A stretch of DNA of 64,000 nucleotides from Panulirus ornatus. Its lineage: Eukaryota > Arthropoda > Malacostraca > Decapoda > Palinuridae. The stretch is from NCBI RefSeq assembly GCF_036320965.1, contig NC_092228.1, positions 20,860,003 through 20,924,002 of the forward strand. Reading direction: 5' to 3'. Below, one piece after another: positions 22,742 to 34,852 of this stretch. The notes under the pieces were generated by a model, which saw only the letters and a program-made list of their open reading frames with translations, did no database searches and was not told the DNA's origin. How positions within the stretch are numbered: the stretch's first letter is position 1; each line of letters starts with the position of its first letter. A program made the translations under genes and the position numbers.

Positions 22742-23773
22742 TTGGGAGCAACTGAGTGTGTTAGTAGTTTTGATGCACGAGACCGGGTTATAGTGATGGG
22801 TGATTTGAATGCCAAGGTGAGTAATGTGGCAGTTGAGGGAATAATTGGTGTACATGGGGTGTTCAGTGTTGTAAATGGAAATGGTGAAGAGCTTGTAGAT
22901 TTATGTGCTGAAAAAGGACTGGTAATTGGGAATACCTGGTTTAAAAATAGAGATATACATAAGCATACGCATGTAAGTAAGAGAGATGGCCAGAGAGCGT
23001 TATTGGATTACGTGTTAATTGATAGGCACGCGAAAGAGAGACTTTTGGATGTTAATGTGCTGAGAGGTGCAACTGGAGGGATGTCTGCTCATTATCTTGT
23101 GAAGGCGAAGGTGAAGAATTGTAGAGGTTTTCAGGAAAGAAGAGAGAATGTTGGGGTGAAAAGAGTGGTGAGAGGAAGTGAGCTTGGGAAGGAGACTTGT
23201 GTGAGGAAGTACCAGGAGAGACTGAGTACAGAATGGAAAAAGGTGAGAACAAAGGAGGTAAGGGGAGTGGGGGAGGAATGGAATGTATTTAGGGAAGCAG
23301 TGATGGTTTGCGCAAAAGATGCTTGTGGCATGAGAAGCGTGGGAGGTGGGCAGATTAGAAAGGGTTGTGAGTGGTGGGATGAAGAAGTAAGAGTATTAGT
23401 CAAAGAGAAGAGAGAGGCATTTGGACGATATTTGCAGGGAAATAATGCAAATGAGTGGGAGATGTATAAAGGAAAGAGGCATGAGGTCAAGAGAAAGGTG
23501 CAAGAGGTGAAAAAGAGGGCAAATGATAGTTGGGGTGAGAGAGTATCATTAAATTTTAGGGAGAATAAAAAGATGTTTTGGAAGGAGGTAAATAAAGTGC
23601 GTAAGACAAGGGAACAAATGGGAACTTCAGTGAAGGGGGCTAATGGGGAGGTGATAACAAGTAGTGGTGATGTGAGAAGGAGATGGAGTGAGTATTTTGA
23701 AGGTTTGTTGAATGTATTTGATGATAAGAGTGGCAGATGTAGGGTGTTTTGGCCGAGGTGGTGTGCAAAGTAA
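22742..23773 (+). pseudogene. copy D endonuclease C-half and linker (343 codons)
   Basis: APE-type nuclease that nicks target DNA to start reverse transcription. Motifs: GDLNAKV at residues 20-26 (catalytic Asp-Asn kept), LLDYVLIDRH at 87-96, and SAHYLV at 115-120 where the family has SDHYLV, so the catalytic Asp of the SDH motif is replaced by Ala. A long basic linker follows (EVKRKVQEVKKRAN, FWKEVNKVRKTREQMGTS). A one-base insertion near 23,725 ends the frame. The N-terminal catalytic Glu region is lost to the upstream deletion. Confidence 0.9.
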
Positions 23774-24993
23774 GAGGGTTAGGGAGAATGATTTGGTAAA
23801 CAGAGAAGAGGTAGTAAAAGCTTTGCGGAAGATGAAAGCCGACAAGACAGCGGGTTCGGATGGTATTGCAGTGGAATTTATTAAAAAAGGGGGTGACTGT
23901 ATTGTTGACTGGTTGGTAAGGTTATTTAATGTATGTATGACTCATGGTGAGGTGCCTGAAGATTGGCGGAATGCTTGCATAGTGCCATTATACAAAGGCA
24001 AAGGGGATAAAAGTGAGTGCTCAAATTACAGAGGTATAAGTTTGTTGAGTAATCCTGGTAAATTATATGGGAGGGTATTGATTGAAAGGGTGAAAGCATG
24101 TACAGAGCATCAGATTGGGGAAGAGCAGTGTGGTTTCAGAAGTGGTAGAAGATGTGTGGATCAGGTGTTTGAAGAATGTATGTGAGAAATACTTAGAAAA
24201 GCAAATGGATTTGTATGTAGCATTTATGGATCTGGAGATGGTATATGATAGAGTTGATAGAGATGCTCTGTGGAGGGTATTAAGAATATATGGTGTGGGA
24301 GGCAAGTTGTTAGAAGCAGTGAAAAGTTTTTATCGAGGATGTACGGCATGTGTACGTGTAGGAAGAGAGGAAAGTGATTGGTTCTCAGTGAATGTTGGTT
24401 TGCGGCAGGGGTGTGTGATGTCTCCATGGTTGTTTAATTTGTTTATGGATGGGGTTGTTAGGGAGGTAAATGCAAGAGTTTTGAAAAGAGGGGCAAGTAT
24501 GCAGTCTGTTGTGGATGAAAGAGCTTGGGAAATGAGTCAGTTGTTGTTCGCTGATGATGCAGCGCTGGTGGCTGATTCATGTGAGAAACTGCAGAAGCTG
24601 GTGACTGAGTTTGGTAAAGTGTGTGAGAGAAGAAAGTTAAGAGTAAATGTGAATAAGAGCAAGGTTATTAGGTACAGTAGGGTTGAGGGTCAAGTCAACT
24701 GGGAGGTAAGTTTGAATGGAGAAAAACTGGAGGAAATGAAGTGTTTTAGATATCTGGGAGTGGATTTGGCAGCGGATGGAACCATGGAAGCGGAAGTGAA
24801 TCATAGGTTGGGGGAGGGGGCGAAAGTTCTGGGAGCGTTGAAGTATGTGTGGAAGTCGAGAACATTATCTCGGAAAGAGATAATGGGTATGTTTGAAGGA
24901 ATAGTGGTTCCAACAATGTCATATGGTTGCGAGGCGTGGACTACGGACAGAGTTGTACGCAGGTGGGTGGATGTGCTGGAAATGAGATGTTGA
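23712..24993 (+). pseudogene. copy D reverse transcriptase, frameshifted
   Basis: Two overlapping frames. The first (23,712-24,185) has GSDGIAVEFIKKGG, NYRGISLLS and CGFRSGRRC. A 5-bp deletion in the VDQVFALKN region near 24,170 moves it to the second (24,115-24,993), which has FMDLEMVYDR (motif A), RQGCVMSPW and FADDAALVAD (motif C). A one-base deletion near 24,990 ends it; the C-terminal block continues in another frame with stops to 25,320. Confidence 0.9.
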
Positions 24994-25756
24994 GGACAAT
25001 ATGTGGTGTGGATTGATCGAGTAAGTAATAATAAGGTAAGAGAGATGTGTGGTAATAAAAAGAGTGTGGTTGAGAGAGGAGAAGAGGGTGTTTTGAAATG
25101 GTTTTGTCACATTTAGAGAATGAGTGAGGAAAGATTGACAAAGATGATATATGTGTCAGAGGTGGAGGGAACGAGGAGAAGTGGGAGACCAAATTGGAGG
25201 TGGAAAGATGGAGTGAAAAATATTTTGAGTGATTAGGGCCTGAACATGCAGGAGGGTGAAAGGCGTGCAAGGAATAGAGTGAATTGGAACGATGTGGTAT
25301 ACCGGGGTCGACGTGCTGTCAATGGATTGAACCAGGGCATGTGAAGCGTCTGGGGTAAACCATGGAAAGTTCTGTGGGGCCTGGATGTGGAAAGGGAGCT
25401 GTGATTTCAGTGCATTAATACATTACAGCTAGAGACTGAGTGTGAACGAATGTGGCCTTTGTTGTCTCTTCCTAGCGCTACCTCGCGCACACAAGGGGGG
25501 AGGGGGTTGTTATTTCATGTGTGGCGGGGTGGCGATGGGAATGAATAAAGGCAGACAGTATGAATTATGTACATGTGTATATATGTATATGTCTGTGTGT
25601 GTATATATATGTTGAGATGTATAGGTATGTATATTTGCGTGTGTGGACGTGTATGTAAATACATGTGTATGTGGGTGCATTGGGCCATTCTTTCGTCTGT
25701 TTCCTTGCGCTACCTCGCTAACGTGGGAGACAGCGACAAAACAAAATGAAAAAAAT

Positions 25757-25759
<3 letters not shown>

Positions 25760-25834
<75 letters not shown>
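25760..25834. repeat. (TA)n tract
   Basis: Tail of copy D and left border of the inverted copy E. Confidence 0.98.
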
Positions 25835-25835
<1 letters not shown>

Positions 25836-25837
25836 TA

Positions 25838-27893
25838 CTCGCACACATGCCTTACATTCTTGGCAAAAACATTTCACTGCTTCTAGCATCTTACCTCCCA
25901 CATCAGATAATCTTAATACCTTCCACTGAGCATCTCTATCAGCTCTGTAATATGCCTTCTCCAGATCTATAAATGTTACATACAAATCCATCTGTTTCTC
26001 ACATACATTCTTCAAAGCATACACCTGATTCACACATCCTCTACCACTTCTGAAACCACACTGCTCTTCCCCAATCTGATGCTCTGTACATGCCTTCACC
26101 CTCTCAATCAATACCCTCCCATATAATTTCCCAGGAATACTCAACAAACTTATACCTCTGTAATTTGAACACTCACTTTTATCCACTTTGCCTATGTACA
26201 ATGGCACTATGCAAGCATTCCGCCAATCCTTAGGCACTTCACCATGTGGCATACATACATTGAATATCCTTACCAACCAATCAACAACATAGTCACCACT
26301 TTTTAAATAAATTCTACTGCAATACCATCCAATCCCGCCGCCTTGCCAGATTTCATCTTCCGCAAAGCTTTCACTACCTCTGCTCTGTTTACCAAACCAT
26401 TCTCCCTGACCCTCTCACTTTGCACACCACCTCGACCAAAACACCCTATATCTACCCCTCTACCTTCAAAATACTCACTCCATCTCACTTGATCACTACT
26501 TGTTATTGCCTCCCCATTAACCCCCTTCACCGATGTTCCCATTCGTTCTCTTGTGTTGCACACATTTTTTTTAACCTTCCAAAGCATCTTTTTATTCTCC
26601 TTGAAATTTGATGATACACTCTCACCTCAACTCCCATTTGCCCTCTTTTTCACCTCTTGCACCATTCTCTTGACCTCCTGCCAATGTTCTTTTATATATC
26701 TCCCAGCCATTTGCACTACATCCCTGCAAAAATCGCCCAAACGCCTCCCTCTTCTCTTTTACTTATAATCTTACTTCTTCATCCTACTACTCACTACCCT
26801 TTCTAATCCGCCCACCTCCCACCTTTCTCATGCCACAAGCATTTTTTGCGCAAGTCCATCACTGCTTCCCTAAATACATCCCATTCCTCCCCCACTCCCC
26901 TTACGTCATTTGCTCTCACCTTTTGCCATTATGCACTCAATCTCTCCTGGTACTTCGGCACACAAGTCTCCTTTCCAAACTCACTTACTCTCACCACTCT
27001 CTTCACCCCAACATTCTCTCTTCTTTTCTGAAAACTTCTACATATCGTCACCTTCGCCTCCACAAGATAAGGATCAGACATCCCTCCAGCTGCCCCTCTC
27101 AGCATATTAACGACCAAAAAGTAATCCAATAACGCTTTATGGCCATCTGTCTTATTGACATACATATACTTTTTTATGTATATCTCTCTTTTTAAACCAG
27201 GTATTCCCAATCACCAGTCCTTTTTCAGCACACAAATCTACAAGCTCTTCACCATTTCCATTTACAACACTAAACACCCCATGTACATCAATCATATCTC
27301 AACTGCCACATTACTCACCTTTGCATTCAAATCACCTATCAGCTGCTTGCAAAACACTTGCCTCTCATGATCTTTCTGCTCATGACAAGGTGCATAGGCA
27401 CCAATAATCACCCATCTCTCTCCATCCACTTTCAGTTTTACCCAAGTCAATCTAAAGATTACTTTCTTACACTATCACATACTCCCACAACTGCTGCTTC
27501 AGGAGTAGTGCTACTCCCTCCTTTGCCCTTGTCCTCTCACCAACCCCTGACTTTACTCCCAAGACATTCCCAAACCACTCTTCCCCTTTACCCTTGAGCT
27601 TCGTTTCACTCAGAGCCAAAACATCCAGGTTCCTTTCCTCAAACATACAACCTACTCCTTTTTTCTCATCTTAGTTACGTTACGCCCACACACATTTAGA
27701 CACCCCAATCTGAGCCTTCAAGTTGCATGAGCACTCCCCGCATACTCCTTCTTCTGTTTTCTCTCTTAGAAAGTTAAAATACAAGAAGTGGAGGGTTTCT
27801 AGCCCCCCCGCTCCCACCCCCTTTAGTCGCCTTCTACGACATGCGGGGAATAAGTGGGAAGTATTCTTTCTCCTCTATCCCCAGAAGAGTACG
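25838..27893 (-). mobile_element. RTE-like LINE copy E: complete 5' part, inverted
   Basis: On the minus strand it starts at CTGGGGATAGAGGAGAAAG (element 5' end, 27,893), then 5' UTR, eroded endonuclease, linker (LWKVKKNVCNTRERMGTS), motif 1 (AAGLDGIAVEF), a 188-codon stretch (25,710-26,276 including the TA border) with CIVPLYIGK, NYRGISLLS, CGFRSGRG and FIDLEKAYYR, and ends at CKACVRV. Motif A Asp is kept but the following D is Y. The end falls within a few bases of where copy F begins in the opposite orientation. Confidence 0.88.
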
Positions 27894-29317
27894 AATAGGA
27901 AGAGAGGAAAGTGATTGGTTCTCTCTGAATGTTGGTTTGCGGCAGGGGTGTGTGATGTCTCCATGATTGTTTAATTTGTTTATGGATGGGGTTGTTAGAG
28001 AGGCGAATGCAAGAGTTTTGGAGAGAGGGGCAAGTATGCAGACTAATGTGGATGAGAGGAGTTGGGAAATGAGTCAGCTGTTGTTCGCTGATGATACAGC
28101 GCTGGTGGCTGATTCGAGTGAGAAACTGCAGAAGCTGGTGACTGAGTTTGGTAAAGTGTGTGAAAGAAAGCTGAGAGTAAATGTAAATAAGAGCAAGGTT
28201 ATTAGGTACAGTAGGGTTGAGTGACAAGTCAATTGGGAGGTAAGTTTAAATGGAGAAAAACTGGAGGAAGTGATGTGTTTTAGATATCTGGGAGTGGATT
28301 TGGCATTGGATGGAACCATAAAAGCGGAAGTGAGTCACAGGGTGGGGGAGGGGGCAAACGTTCTGGGAGAGTTGAAGAATGTGTGGAAGGCGAGAACATT
28401 ATCTCGAAAAGCAAAAATGGGGATGTTTGAAGGAATAGTGGTTTCAAGAATGTAATATGGTTGCGAGGCGTGGGCTATAGATAGGATTGTGCGGAGGAGG
28501 GTGGATGTATTGGAAATGAGATGGTTGAGGACAATGTGTGGTGTGAGGTGGTTTGATCGAGTAAGTAATGAAAAGGTAAGAGAGATGTGTGGTAATAAAA
28601 AGAGTGTGGTTGAGAGAGCAGAAGAGGGTGTTTTGAAATGGTTTGGTCACATGCAGAGAATGAAAGACTGAAAAAGAGGATATGTGTGTCAGAGGTGGAG
28701 GGAGCGAGGACAAGTGGGAGACCAAATTGGAAGTGGAGGGATGGAGTGAAAAAGATTTGAGCAATCGGGGCTTGAACATAAAGGAGGGTGAAAGGTGTGC
28801 AAGGAAATTAGCAAATTGGAACGATGTCGTGTACCGGGGTCGACGTGCTGTCAATGGATTGAACCAGGGCATGTGAAGCGTCTGGGGTAAACCATGGAAA
28901 GTTTTGTAGGGCCTGGATGTGGAAAGGGAGCTGTGGTTTCGGTTTATTACATATGACACCTAGAGACTGAGTGTGAACGAATGTGGCCTTTTTTGTCTTT
29001 TCCTAGCGCTACCTCGCACGCGCGCGGGGGGAGGGGGGGGTACCATTTCATGTGCGGCGGGGTGGCGACGGAAATGGATGAAAGTAGAAAGTTTGGATGT
29101 GTACACGTGTATATATGTATATATCTGTGTGTGTATATGTATGTATACAGTGAAATATATAGGTACGTATATGTGCGTGTGTGGGCGTTTATGTATGTAT
29201 ATACATGTGTATGTGGATAGGTTGGTCCATTCTTTCATCTGTTTCCTTGTGCTATCTCGCTGACGCGGTAGACAGCGACGAAGTATAATAAAATAATAAT
29301 TATTTTTATAATTGTAC
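27894..29317 (+). mobile_element. RTE-like LINE copy F: 3' part, sense
   Basis: Starts GAGTACGAATAGGAAGAGAGG (VRIGREESDWF), the exact continuation of copy E in the element. Then RQGCVMSP, a stop for Trp, [45 protein letters not shown] and WFGHMQRM, with stops and shifts (28,223; 28,455; 28,671), and a 3' UTR from about 28,880. The tail is TATAATAAAATAATAATTA, not pure TA. E plus F add up to about 3.5 kb, the full element length. Confidence 0.88.
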
Positions 29318-30132
29318 TTTGTCGCTGTCTCCCGCGTTAGCGAGGTAGAGCAAGGAAACCAATCACTTTCCTCTATTCCTTCTTGTACACATGCCTTACA
29401 TCCTCGATAAAAAGTTTTCATTGCTTCTAGTAACTTGCCTCCCACAACATATACTCTTAATACCTTCCACAGAGCATCTCTGCCTTTTCCAGATCCATAA
29501 ATGCTACATACAAATCCATCTGTTTTTCTAAGTATTTCTCACATACATTCTTCAAAGGAATCACCTGATCCACACATCCTCTACCACTTCTGAAACCACA
29601 CTGCTCTTCCCCAATCTGATGCTCTGTACATGCCTTCACCCTCTCAATCAATACTCTCCCATATAATTTTCCTAGGGATATTCAACAAACTTATACCTCT
29701 GTAATTTGAACACTCACTCTTATCCCCTTTGCCTTTGTACAATGGCACTATGCACGCATTCCGCCAATCCTCAGGCACCTCACCATGAGCCATACATACA
29801 CTGAATATCCTCACCAACCAGTCAACAACACAGTCACCCCCTTTTTAACTAAATTCCACTGCAATACCATCTAAATCCGTCGCCTTGCCGACTTTCATAT
29901 TCCGCAAAGCTTTCATTACCTCTTTTCTGTTTACCAAACCATTCTCCCTGACCCTCTCACTTCGCTCACCACCTCGACCAAACCACCCTATATCTGCCAC
30001 TTTATCATCTAACACATTCAACAAACCTTAAAAATATTCACTCCATCTCCTTCTCACATCACCACTACTTGCTATCACCTCCCCATTAGCCCCCTTCACG
30101 GATGTCCCCATTTGTTCTCATGTCTCCTCTTG
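29318..30132 (-). mobile_element. RTE-like LINE copy G, internally deleted
   Basis: On the minus strand: GTSVKGANGEV near 30,110, motif 1 region with frameshifts, IERVKACTEHQIGEEQCGFRSGRG, FMDLEKA (truncated motif A region) and ACVQEGIEESDW, then a direct jump to GTTTCCTTGCTCTACCTCGC, the last ~45 bp of the 3' UTR. The rest of the reverse transcriptase, the C-terminus and most of the 3' UTR are missing. The right end meets a PLE tail. Confidence 0.85.
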
Positions 30133-30133
30133 T

Positions 30134-30297
30134 CTTGGACAATCGCATGTTTACCAAACGGCGTCCAAGCTTCGCCTCTTCCATGTATATCAACTGGCTG
30201 TTATATTTCTGTCTTGTGTCTCCCCCTGATGATGTGATTATTACACGAAAGTGCACTTGGGAACTTATCGTGTTTCATTTTCCCCGTGGACTCATAG

Positions 30298-30299
<2 letters not shown>
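30134..30299 (+). mobile_element. Penelope-like element terminal tail
   Basis: Starts TTGGACAATCGCATGTTTACC and ends CCCCGTGGACTCATAGGAATA before TA. The hammerhead-like core (30,226-30,263) keeps CTGATGA and GAAA, but an extra C in the preceding C run weakens stem I. Confidence 0.82.

Positions 30300-30357
<58 letters not shown>
30300..30357. repeat. (TA)n tract
   Basis: Directly follows the PLE tail. Confidence 0.98.
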
Positions 30358-30360
<3 letters not shown>

Positions 30361-31143
30361 CTGAATGATATAAATATAGAACGCTAAGAATAATCTTTCT
30401 CCTTCCTAGCAGCCAACAGAAACATGAATGGGAGAAGAGCTGTGCCATTTTGAAGTATGCCTGCATGGAATATATGAGGACAGAACGAGAGGAGAGGGAA
30501 AATCCAACTGTAACATATTACTACATTAACCCACCTCCGCTGCACTATGGTATATTCCTAGAAGTTTGGAAAGTCAGAAAAAAAAGGGAATCAGTATAGC
30601 CATATATTATCATCTTTTATATTTCTTCAGTAAACACCTGAGATGGTATTTATAGTCTTGGCATGAACAACGTTTGACGGGAACATATTCCAGCGTTCAA
30701 CGAATCTTTCTGCAAAACAGTTATTTTTCCTGCGCGCGGGGGGGGGGGGGGGGTATGTTGGGGGAAGAGTGCGGGGTTGCAGGTGGGGGGTGGTGGAGAT
30801 AAGACAGGTTGCACTAGGGGATGGTGGAGATGAGAGAGGGGTTGTAGGTGGAAGGGTGGTGGTGGAGACGAGAAAGGCGGGGGGGTTGGAGGTTGCAAGT
30901 GGAGATGAGAGGGAGGGAGGAAGGGTAGTGGCGGTGTTGCAGGAGAGGTTGTTCAAGACAGCGAGAGACGGACGCGGGTTGAGGTGGCAGGATGTGCAGA
31001 CCCATGGTGAACCCTGGTCCACTTGCATGATCTTTTCCTCTCCTCTCTGTACTCGTTCCTCTGGGGTTGTAGTACACTGTGGCACATGACCAGGTCAGTT
31101 CTGGTCTGACATATGCCCAGGTCTACATACTTGTGCCCCATGT
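30358..31143. other. unassigned sequence with a G run
   Basis: No gene recognised. A run of about 17 G lies at 30,738-30,754, followed by a GGTGGAGATGAGA-rich purine patch to 30,950 with weak local repetition. Confidence 0.5.
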
Positions 31144-31278
31144 ATCAGACCCTGCCTACACTCTCTCCGTATCAGGCCCTGCCTACACTCTCTCCGTATC
31201 AGGCCCTGCCTACACTCTCTCCGTATCAGGCCCTGCCTACACTCTCTCCGTATCAGGCCCTGCCTACACTCTTTCCGT
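31144..31278. repeat. 27-bp minisatellite (ATCAGGCCCTGCCTACACTC)
   Basis: Five units, nearly identical, each ending TCTCCGT. Confidence 0.95.
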
Positions 31279-31299
31279 ACGAGGGTATCACACGCACCT

Positions 31300-31510
31300 T
31301 CATCAACCTCCCTCAGAAACACTGGGGTTACAAAGAGACCCACTTGACTCAGCAACACTGGGGTTATAAACAGACCCACTTGACTCAGAAGATAAACATT
31401 ACTGCTCCCCCTTCCTAAGCTCACAACCCGCACCCCAGGTGCTGTACCACCCCAGGCCCGGCTGAACCACCCTAGGTGCTGTACCACCCCAGGCCCGGCT
31501 GAAGCCACCA
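31300..31510. repeat. two short tandem duplications
   Basis: ACACTGGGGTTA plus AGACCCACTTGACTCAG occurs twice (31,318-31,390). GGTGCTGTACCACCCCAGGC plus CCGGCTGAA occurs twice (31,438-31,505). Confidence 0.8.
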
Positions 31511-31610
31511 GATGTATGGAATTACTTGGGTGTTTCAATCGGAGGAAATTCTGGGCGGTGGAAGCCAGCCAGGCCTGCTGACACACACGTGCCTCTTGGA
31601 TTAAGAAGAG

Positions 31611-31612
<2 letters not shown>

Positions 31613-31672
<60 letters not shown>
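31613..31672. repeat. (CT)n microsatellite
   Basis: About 30 CT units. Confidence 0.98.
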
Positions 31673-31674
<2 letters not shown>

Positions 31675-31801
31675 CTTCGCGTTACGAACACATCCTGTGA
31701 CCGTGTGTGACGGGGGGTCGGGTGTGCTACGCACGTGTTGAGCGTCACGTGTTGACATCTATCCTGCGTCTATACTGGCGCTACTCGCCATTCTATATAG
31801 A

Positions 31802-32098
31802 GGCCTCGTACCACTGTGGTCAGCGGCCTCCACAGGGGCACCACAGTGGTCAGCGGCCTCTACGGGGGCACCACTGTGGTCAGCGGCCTCTACGGGGGCA
31901 CCACAGTGGTCAGCGGCCTCTACGGGGGCACCACAGTGGTCAGCGGCCTCTACGGGGGCACCACAGTGGTCAGCGGACTCTACTGGGGCACCACAGTGGT
32001 CAGCGGCCTCTACGGGGGAACCACAGTGGTCAGCGGCCTCTACGGGGGCACCACAGTGGTCAGCGGCCTCTACGGGGGCACCACAGTGGCCAGCGGCC
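31802..32098. repeat. 30-bp minisatellite with ACCACAGTGGT dyad
   Basis: Ten units with GGCCTCTACGGGGGC, then the near-palindrome ACCACAGTGGT, then CAGC. Ten codons per unit keep several frames open on both strands; not evidence for a gene. Confidence 0.95.
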
Positions 32099-32241
32099 GG
32101 CACCAGGGATGGGGGGGTAACATAGCCAAAAACAGCTGGCTGGTGTACGTGCGCCAGGGGTTTACATAGCCAGCAGGAGATTCGCTGGCCAGCATCACGA
32201 GCTGCACTATCAACAGACGCTTCCTATTTGCAGAAACACGA

Positions 32242-34213
32242 GATATAATGTTTACCAGAGTAATATCATGTGTACCAGAGTAATATAATGTGCACCAGAG
32301 TAATATAATGTGTATCAGAGTAATATAATGTGCACCAGAGTAATATAATGTGTACCAGAGTAATATAATGTGCACCAGAGTAATATAATGTGTACCAGAG
32401 TAATATAATGTGCACCAGAGTAATATAATGTGTATCAGAGTAATATAATGTGCACCAGAGTAATATAATGTGTACCAGAGTAATATAATGTGTATCAGAG
32501 TAATATAATGTGTACCAGAGTAATATCATGTGTACCAGAGTAATATAATGTGTACCAGAGTAATATAATGTGCACCAGAGTAATATAATGTGTACCAGAG
32601 TAATATCATGTGTACCAGAGTAATATAATGTGCACCAGAGTAATATAATGTGTATCAGAGTAATATAATGTGCACCAGAGTAATATAATGTGTACCAGAG
32701 TAATATAATGTGTATCAGAGTAATATAATGTGTACCAGAGTAATATCATGTGTACCAGAGTAATATAATGTGCACCAGAGTAATATAATGTGCACCAGAG
32801 TAATATAATGTGCACGAGTAATATAATGTGCACCAGAGTAATATAATGTGCACCAGAGTAATATAATGTGTACCAGAGTAATATCATGTTCACCAGAGTA
32901 ATATAATGTGCACCAGAGTAATATAATGTGCACCAGAGTAATATAATGTGTACCAGAGTAATATAATGTGCACCAGAGTAATATAATGTGTACCAGAGTA
33001 ATATCATGTTCACCAGAGTAATATAATGTGCACCAGAGTAATATAATGTGTACCAGAGTAATATCATGTTCACCAGAGTAATATAATGTGCACTAGAGTA
33101 ATATAATGTGTACCAGAGTAATATCATGTTCACCAGAGTAATATAATGTGCACGAGTAATATAATGTGCACCAGAGTAATATAATGTGTACCAGAGTAAT
33201 ATAATGTGCACGAGTAATATAATGTGCACCAGAGTAATATAATGTGCACGAGTAATATAATGTGCACCAGAGTAATATAATGTGTACCAGAGTAATATCA
33301 TGTTCACCAGAGTAATATAATGTGCACGAGTAATATAATGTGCACCAGAGTAATATAATGTGCACGAGTAATATAATGTGCACCAGAGTAATATAATGTG
33401 TACCAGAGTAATATCATGTTCACCAGAGTAATATAATGTGCACGAGTAATATAATGTGCACCAGAGTAATATAATGTGCACCAGAGTAATATAATGTGCA
33501 CCAGAGTAATATAATGTGTACCAGAGTAATATAATGTGCACCAGAGTAATATAATGTGTACCAGAGTAATATAATGTGTAACAGAGTAATATAATATGTA
33601 CCAGAGTAATATAATGTGTACCAGAGTAATATAATGTGCACCAGAGTAATATAATGTGTACCAGAGTAATATCATGTTCACCAGAGTAATATAATGTGCA
33701 CGAGTAATATAATGTGCACCAGAGTAATATAATGTGCACCAGAGTAATATAATGTGCACCAGAGTAATATAATGTGTACCAGAGTAATATCATGTTCACC
33801 AGAGTAATATAATGTGCACGAGTAATATAATGTGCACGAGTAATATAATGTTCACCAGAGTAATATAATGTGCACCAGAGTAATATAATGTGTACCAGAG
33901 TAATATAATGTGCACCAGAGTAATATAATGTGCACCAGAGTAATATAATGTGTACCAGAGTAATATAATGTGTACCAGAGTAATATAATGTGTACCAGAG
34001 TAATATAATGTGTACCAGAGTAATATAATGTGCACCAGAGTAATATAATGTGCACCAGAGTAATATAATGTGTACCAGAGTAATATAATGTGTACCAGAG
34101 TAATATAATGTGCACCAGAGTAATATAATGTGCACCAGAGTAATATAATGTGTACCAGAGTAATATAATGTGTAACAGAGTAATATAATATGTACCAGAG
34201 TAATGTAATGTGG
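32242..34213. repeat. 2-kb minisatellite, 20-bp unit (AGTAATATAATGTGCACCAG)
   Basis: About 98 head-to-tail units. Main variants change GTGCACC to GTGTACC or GTGTATC, or ATAATG to ATCATG. An 18-bp form ending GTGCACG is common from 32,815 to 33,845 and absent outside it. The variant ATATCATGTT recurs at 32,881, 33,001, 33,061, 33,121 and later with spacings near 60, 116-120, 174 and 259, so units were copied in blocks. The minus-strand frame of 509 codons (HIILLWCTLYYSG) is the repeat read through. Confidence 0.98.
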
Positions 34214-34235
34214 CCATCAGAACGTAAAATGCATA

Positions 34236-34523
34236 AACCGGTTTGATCGCCATTTCCCGCGTTAGCTAGGGAAGTGCCAGGAACAGACGAAGAAAGGCCG
34301 CATTCGCTTACGTCCATTCTCTAGCTGTCATATGTAATGCATCGAGACCACAGCTTCCTATCCACAACAATGCCCCACAGATCTCCCCATGGTCTACCCC
34401 AGACGCTTCACGTACCCTGGTTCAATCCACTGACAACACGTCGACCCTTGTATACCACATCGTTCGAGTGCACTTTATCTATGGACACCTTTCACCCTTC
34501 TGCATCTTCAGACCCCGATATCT
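34236..34523 (-). mobile_element. 3' UTR of a related LINE subfamily (fragment L)
   Basis: Minus strand from GATATCGGGGTCTGAAG through GATGTGGTATACAAGGGTCG and ACGTGCTGTC-like sequence to a single terminal module ending AACGCGGGAAATGGCGATC. Same subfamily as 17,268-17,508. Confidence 0.78.
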
Positions 34524-34672
34524 AAATGCGAAAGGGAGTAATGTGGCAGTAGAGAATATAATTGTGGGAAATCTATAATGCTCAAGGAAGTGGTGAACAG
34601 TTGGTTGATTTGTAAGAGGAAAAAGGACAGGTGAGTGGGAATACCTGGTTTGAAGAGAGGAAGATTCATATA
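34524..34672 (+). pseudogene. endonuclease fragment of RTE-like LINE (fragment L)
   Basis: LNAKGSNVAVENII, then frame changes, TGEWEYLV and REEDSYI match the GDLNAKVSNVAVEGII to NRDIH part of copy D. It abuts the inverted 3' UTR directly. Confidence 0.75.
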
Positions 34673-34679
34673 TATAAGT

Positions 34680-34852
34680 GGATCTCCGTGGTGTAGTAGT
34701 CAGCGTTGCTGACCATCACGCATACACGGGCCGTCTAGGATCAAACCCGCAGGGTTGCGAAGTCTGGTTGCGGCAACCGGCCCACAGTCAACCCACGTGT
34801 TCATCCTTCCCTATGGGATGGTCGAAGAAATGAGTATCTGGTTTACGCTACG

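Larger units (their letters stand above)
22363..25759 (+). mobile_element. RTE-like LINE copy D, nearly full length (3.4 kb)
   Basis: The longest single-orientation copy. It starts GGAGAGAAAGAATAATTCCC, a few bases inside the 5' end seen at 44,250. It then has 5' UTR (to about 22,535), the start of the endonuclease (GVSKCVWM, LDVLALSET), an internal deletion that joins SET to the DLIWVKLKVDG region near 22,640, the rest of the endonuclease, linker, reverse transcriptase, C-terminal block, and 3' UTR from about 25,340. A (TA)n tail follows. Several frameshifts make it inactive. Confidence 0.92.

Noticed and set aside
31759..32169. Open frames on both strands in the 30-bp array
   Set aside because: Unit length is a multiple of three and lacks stops, so openness is automatic.
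32606..34135. 509-codon minus-strand frame (HIILLWCTLYYSG repeats)
   Set aside because: Product of the stop-free 20-bp unit; no start context, no non-repeat flanks, and unit variants do not preserve amino acids.
34680..34760. Functional tRNA gene
   Set aside because: A and B boxes are present but acceptor and anticodon stems do not pair properly and the body continues as a SINE.
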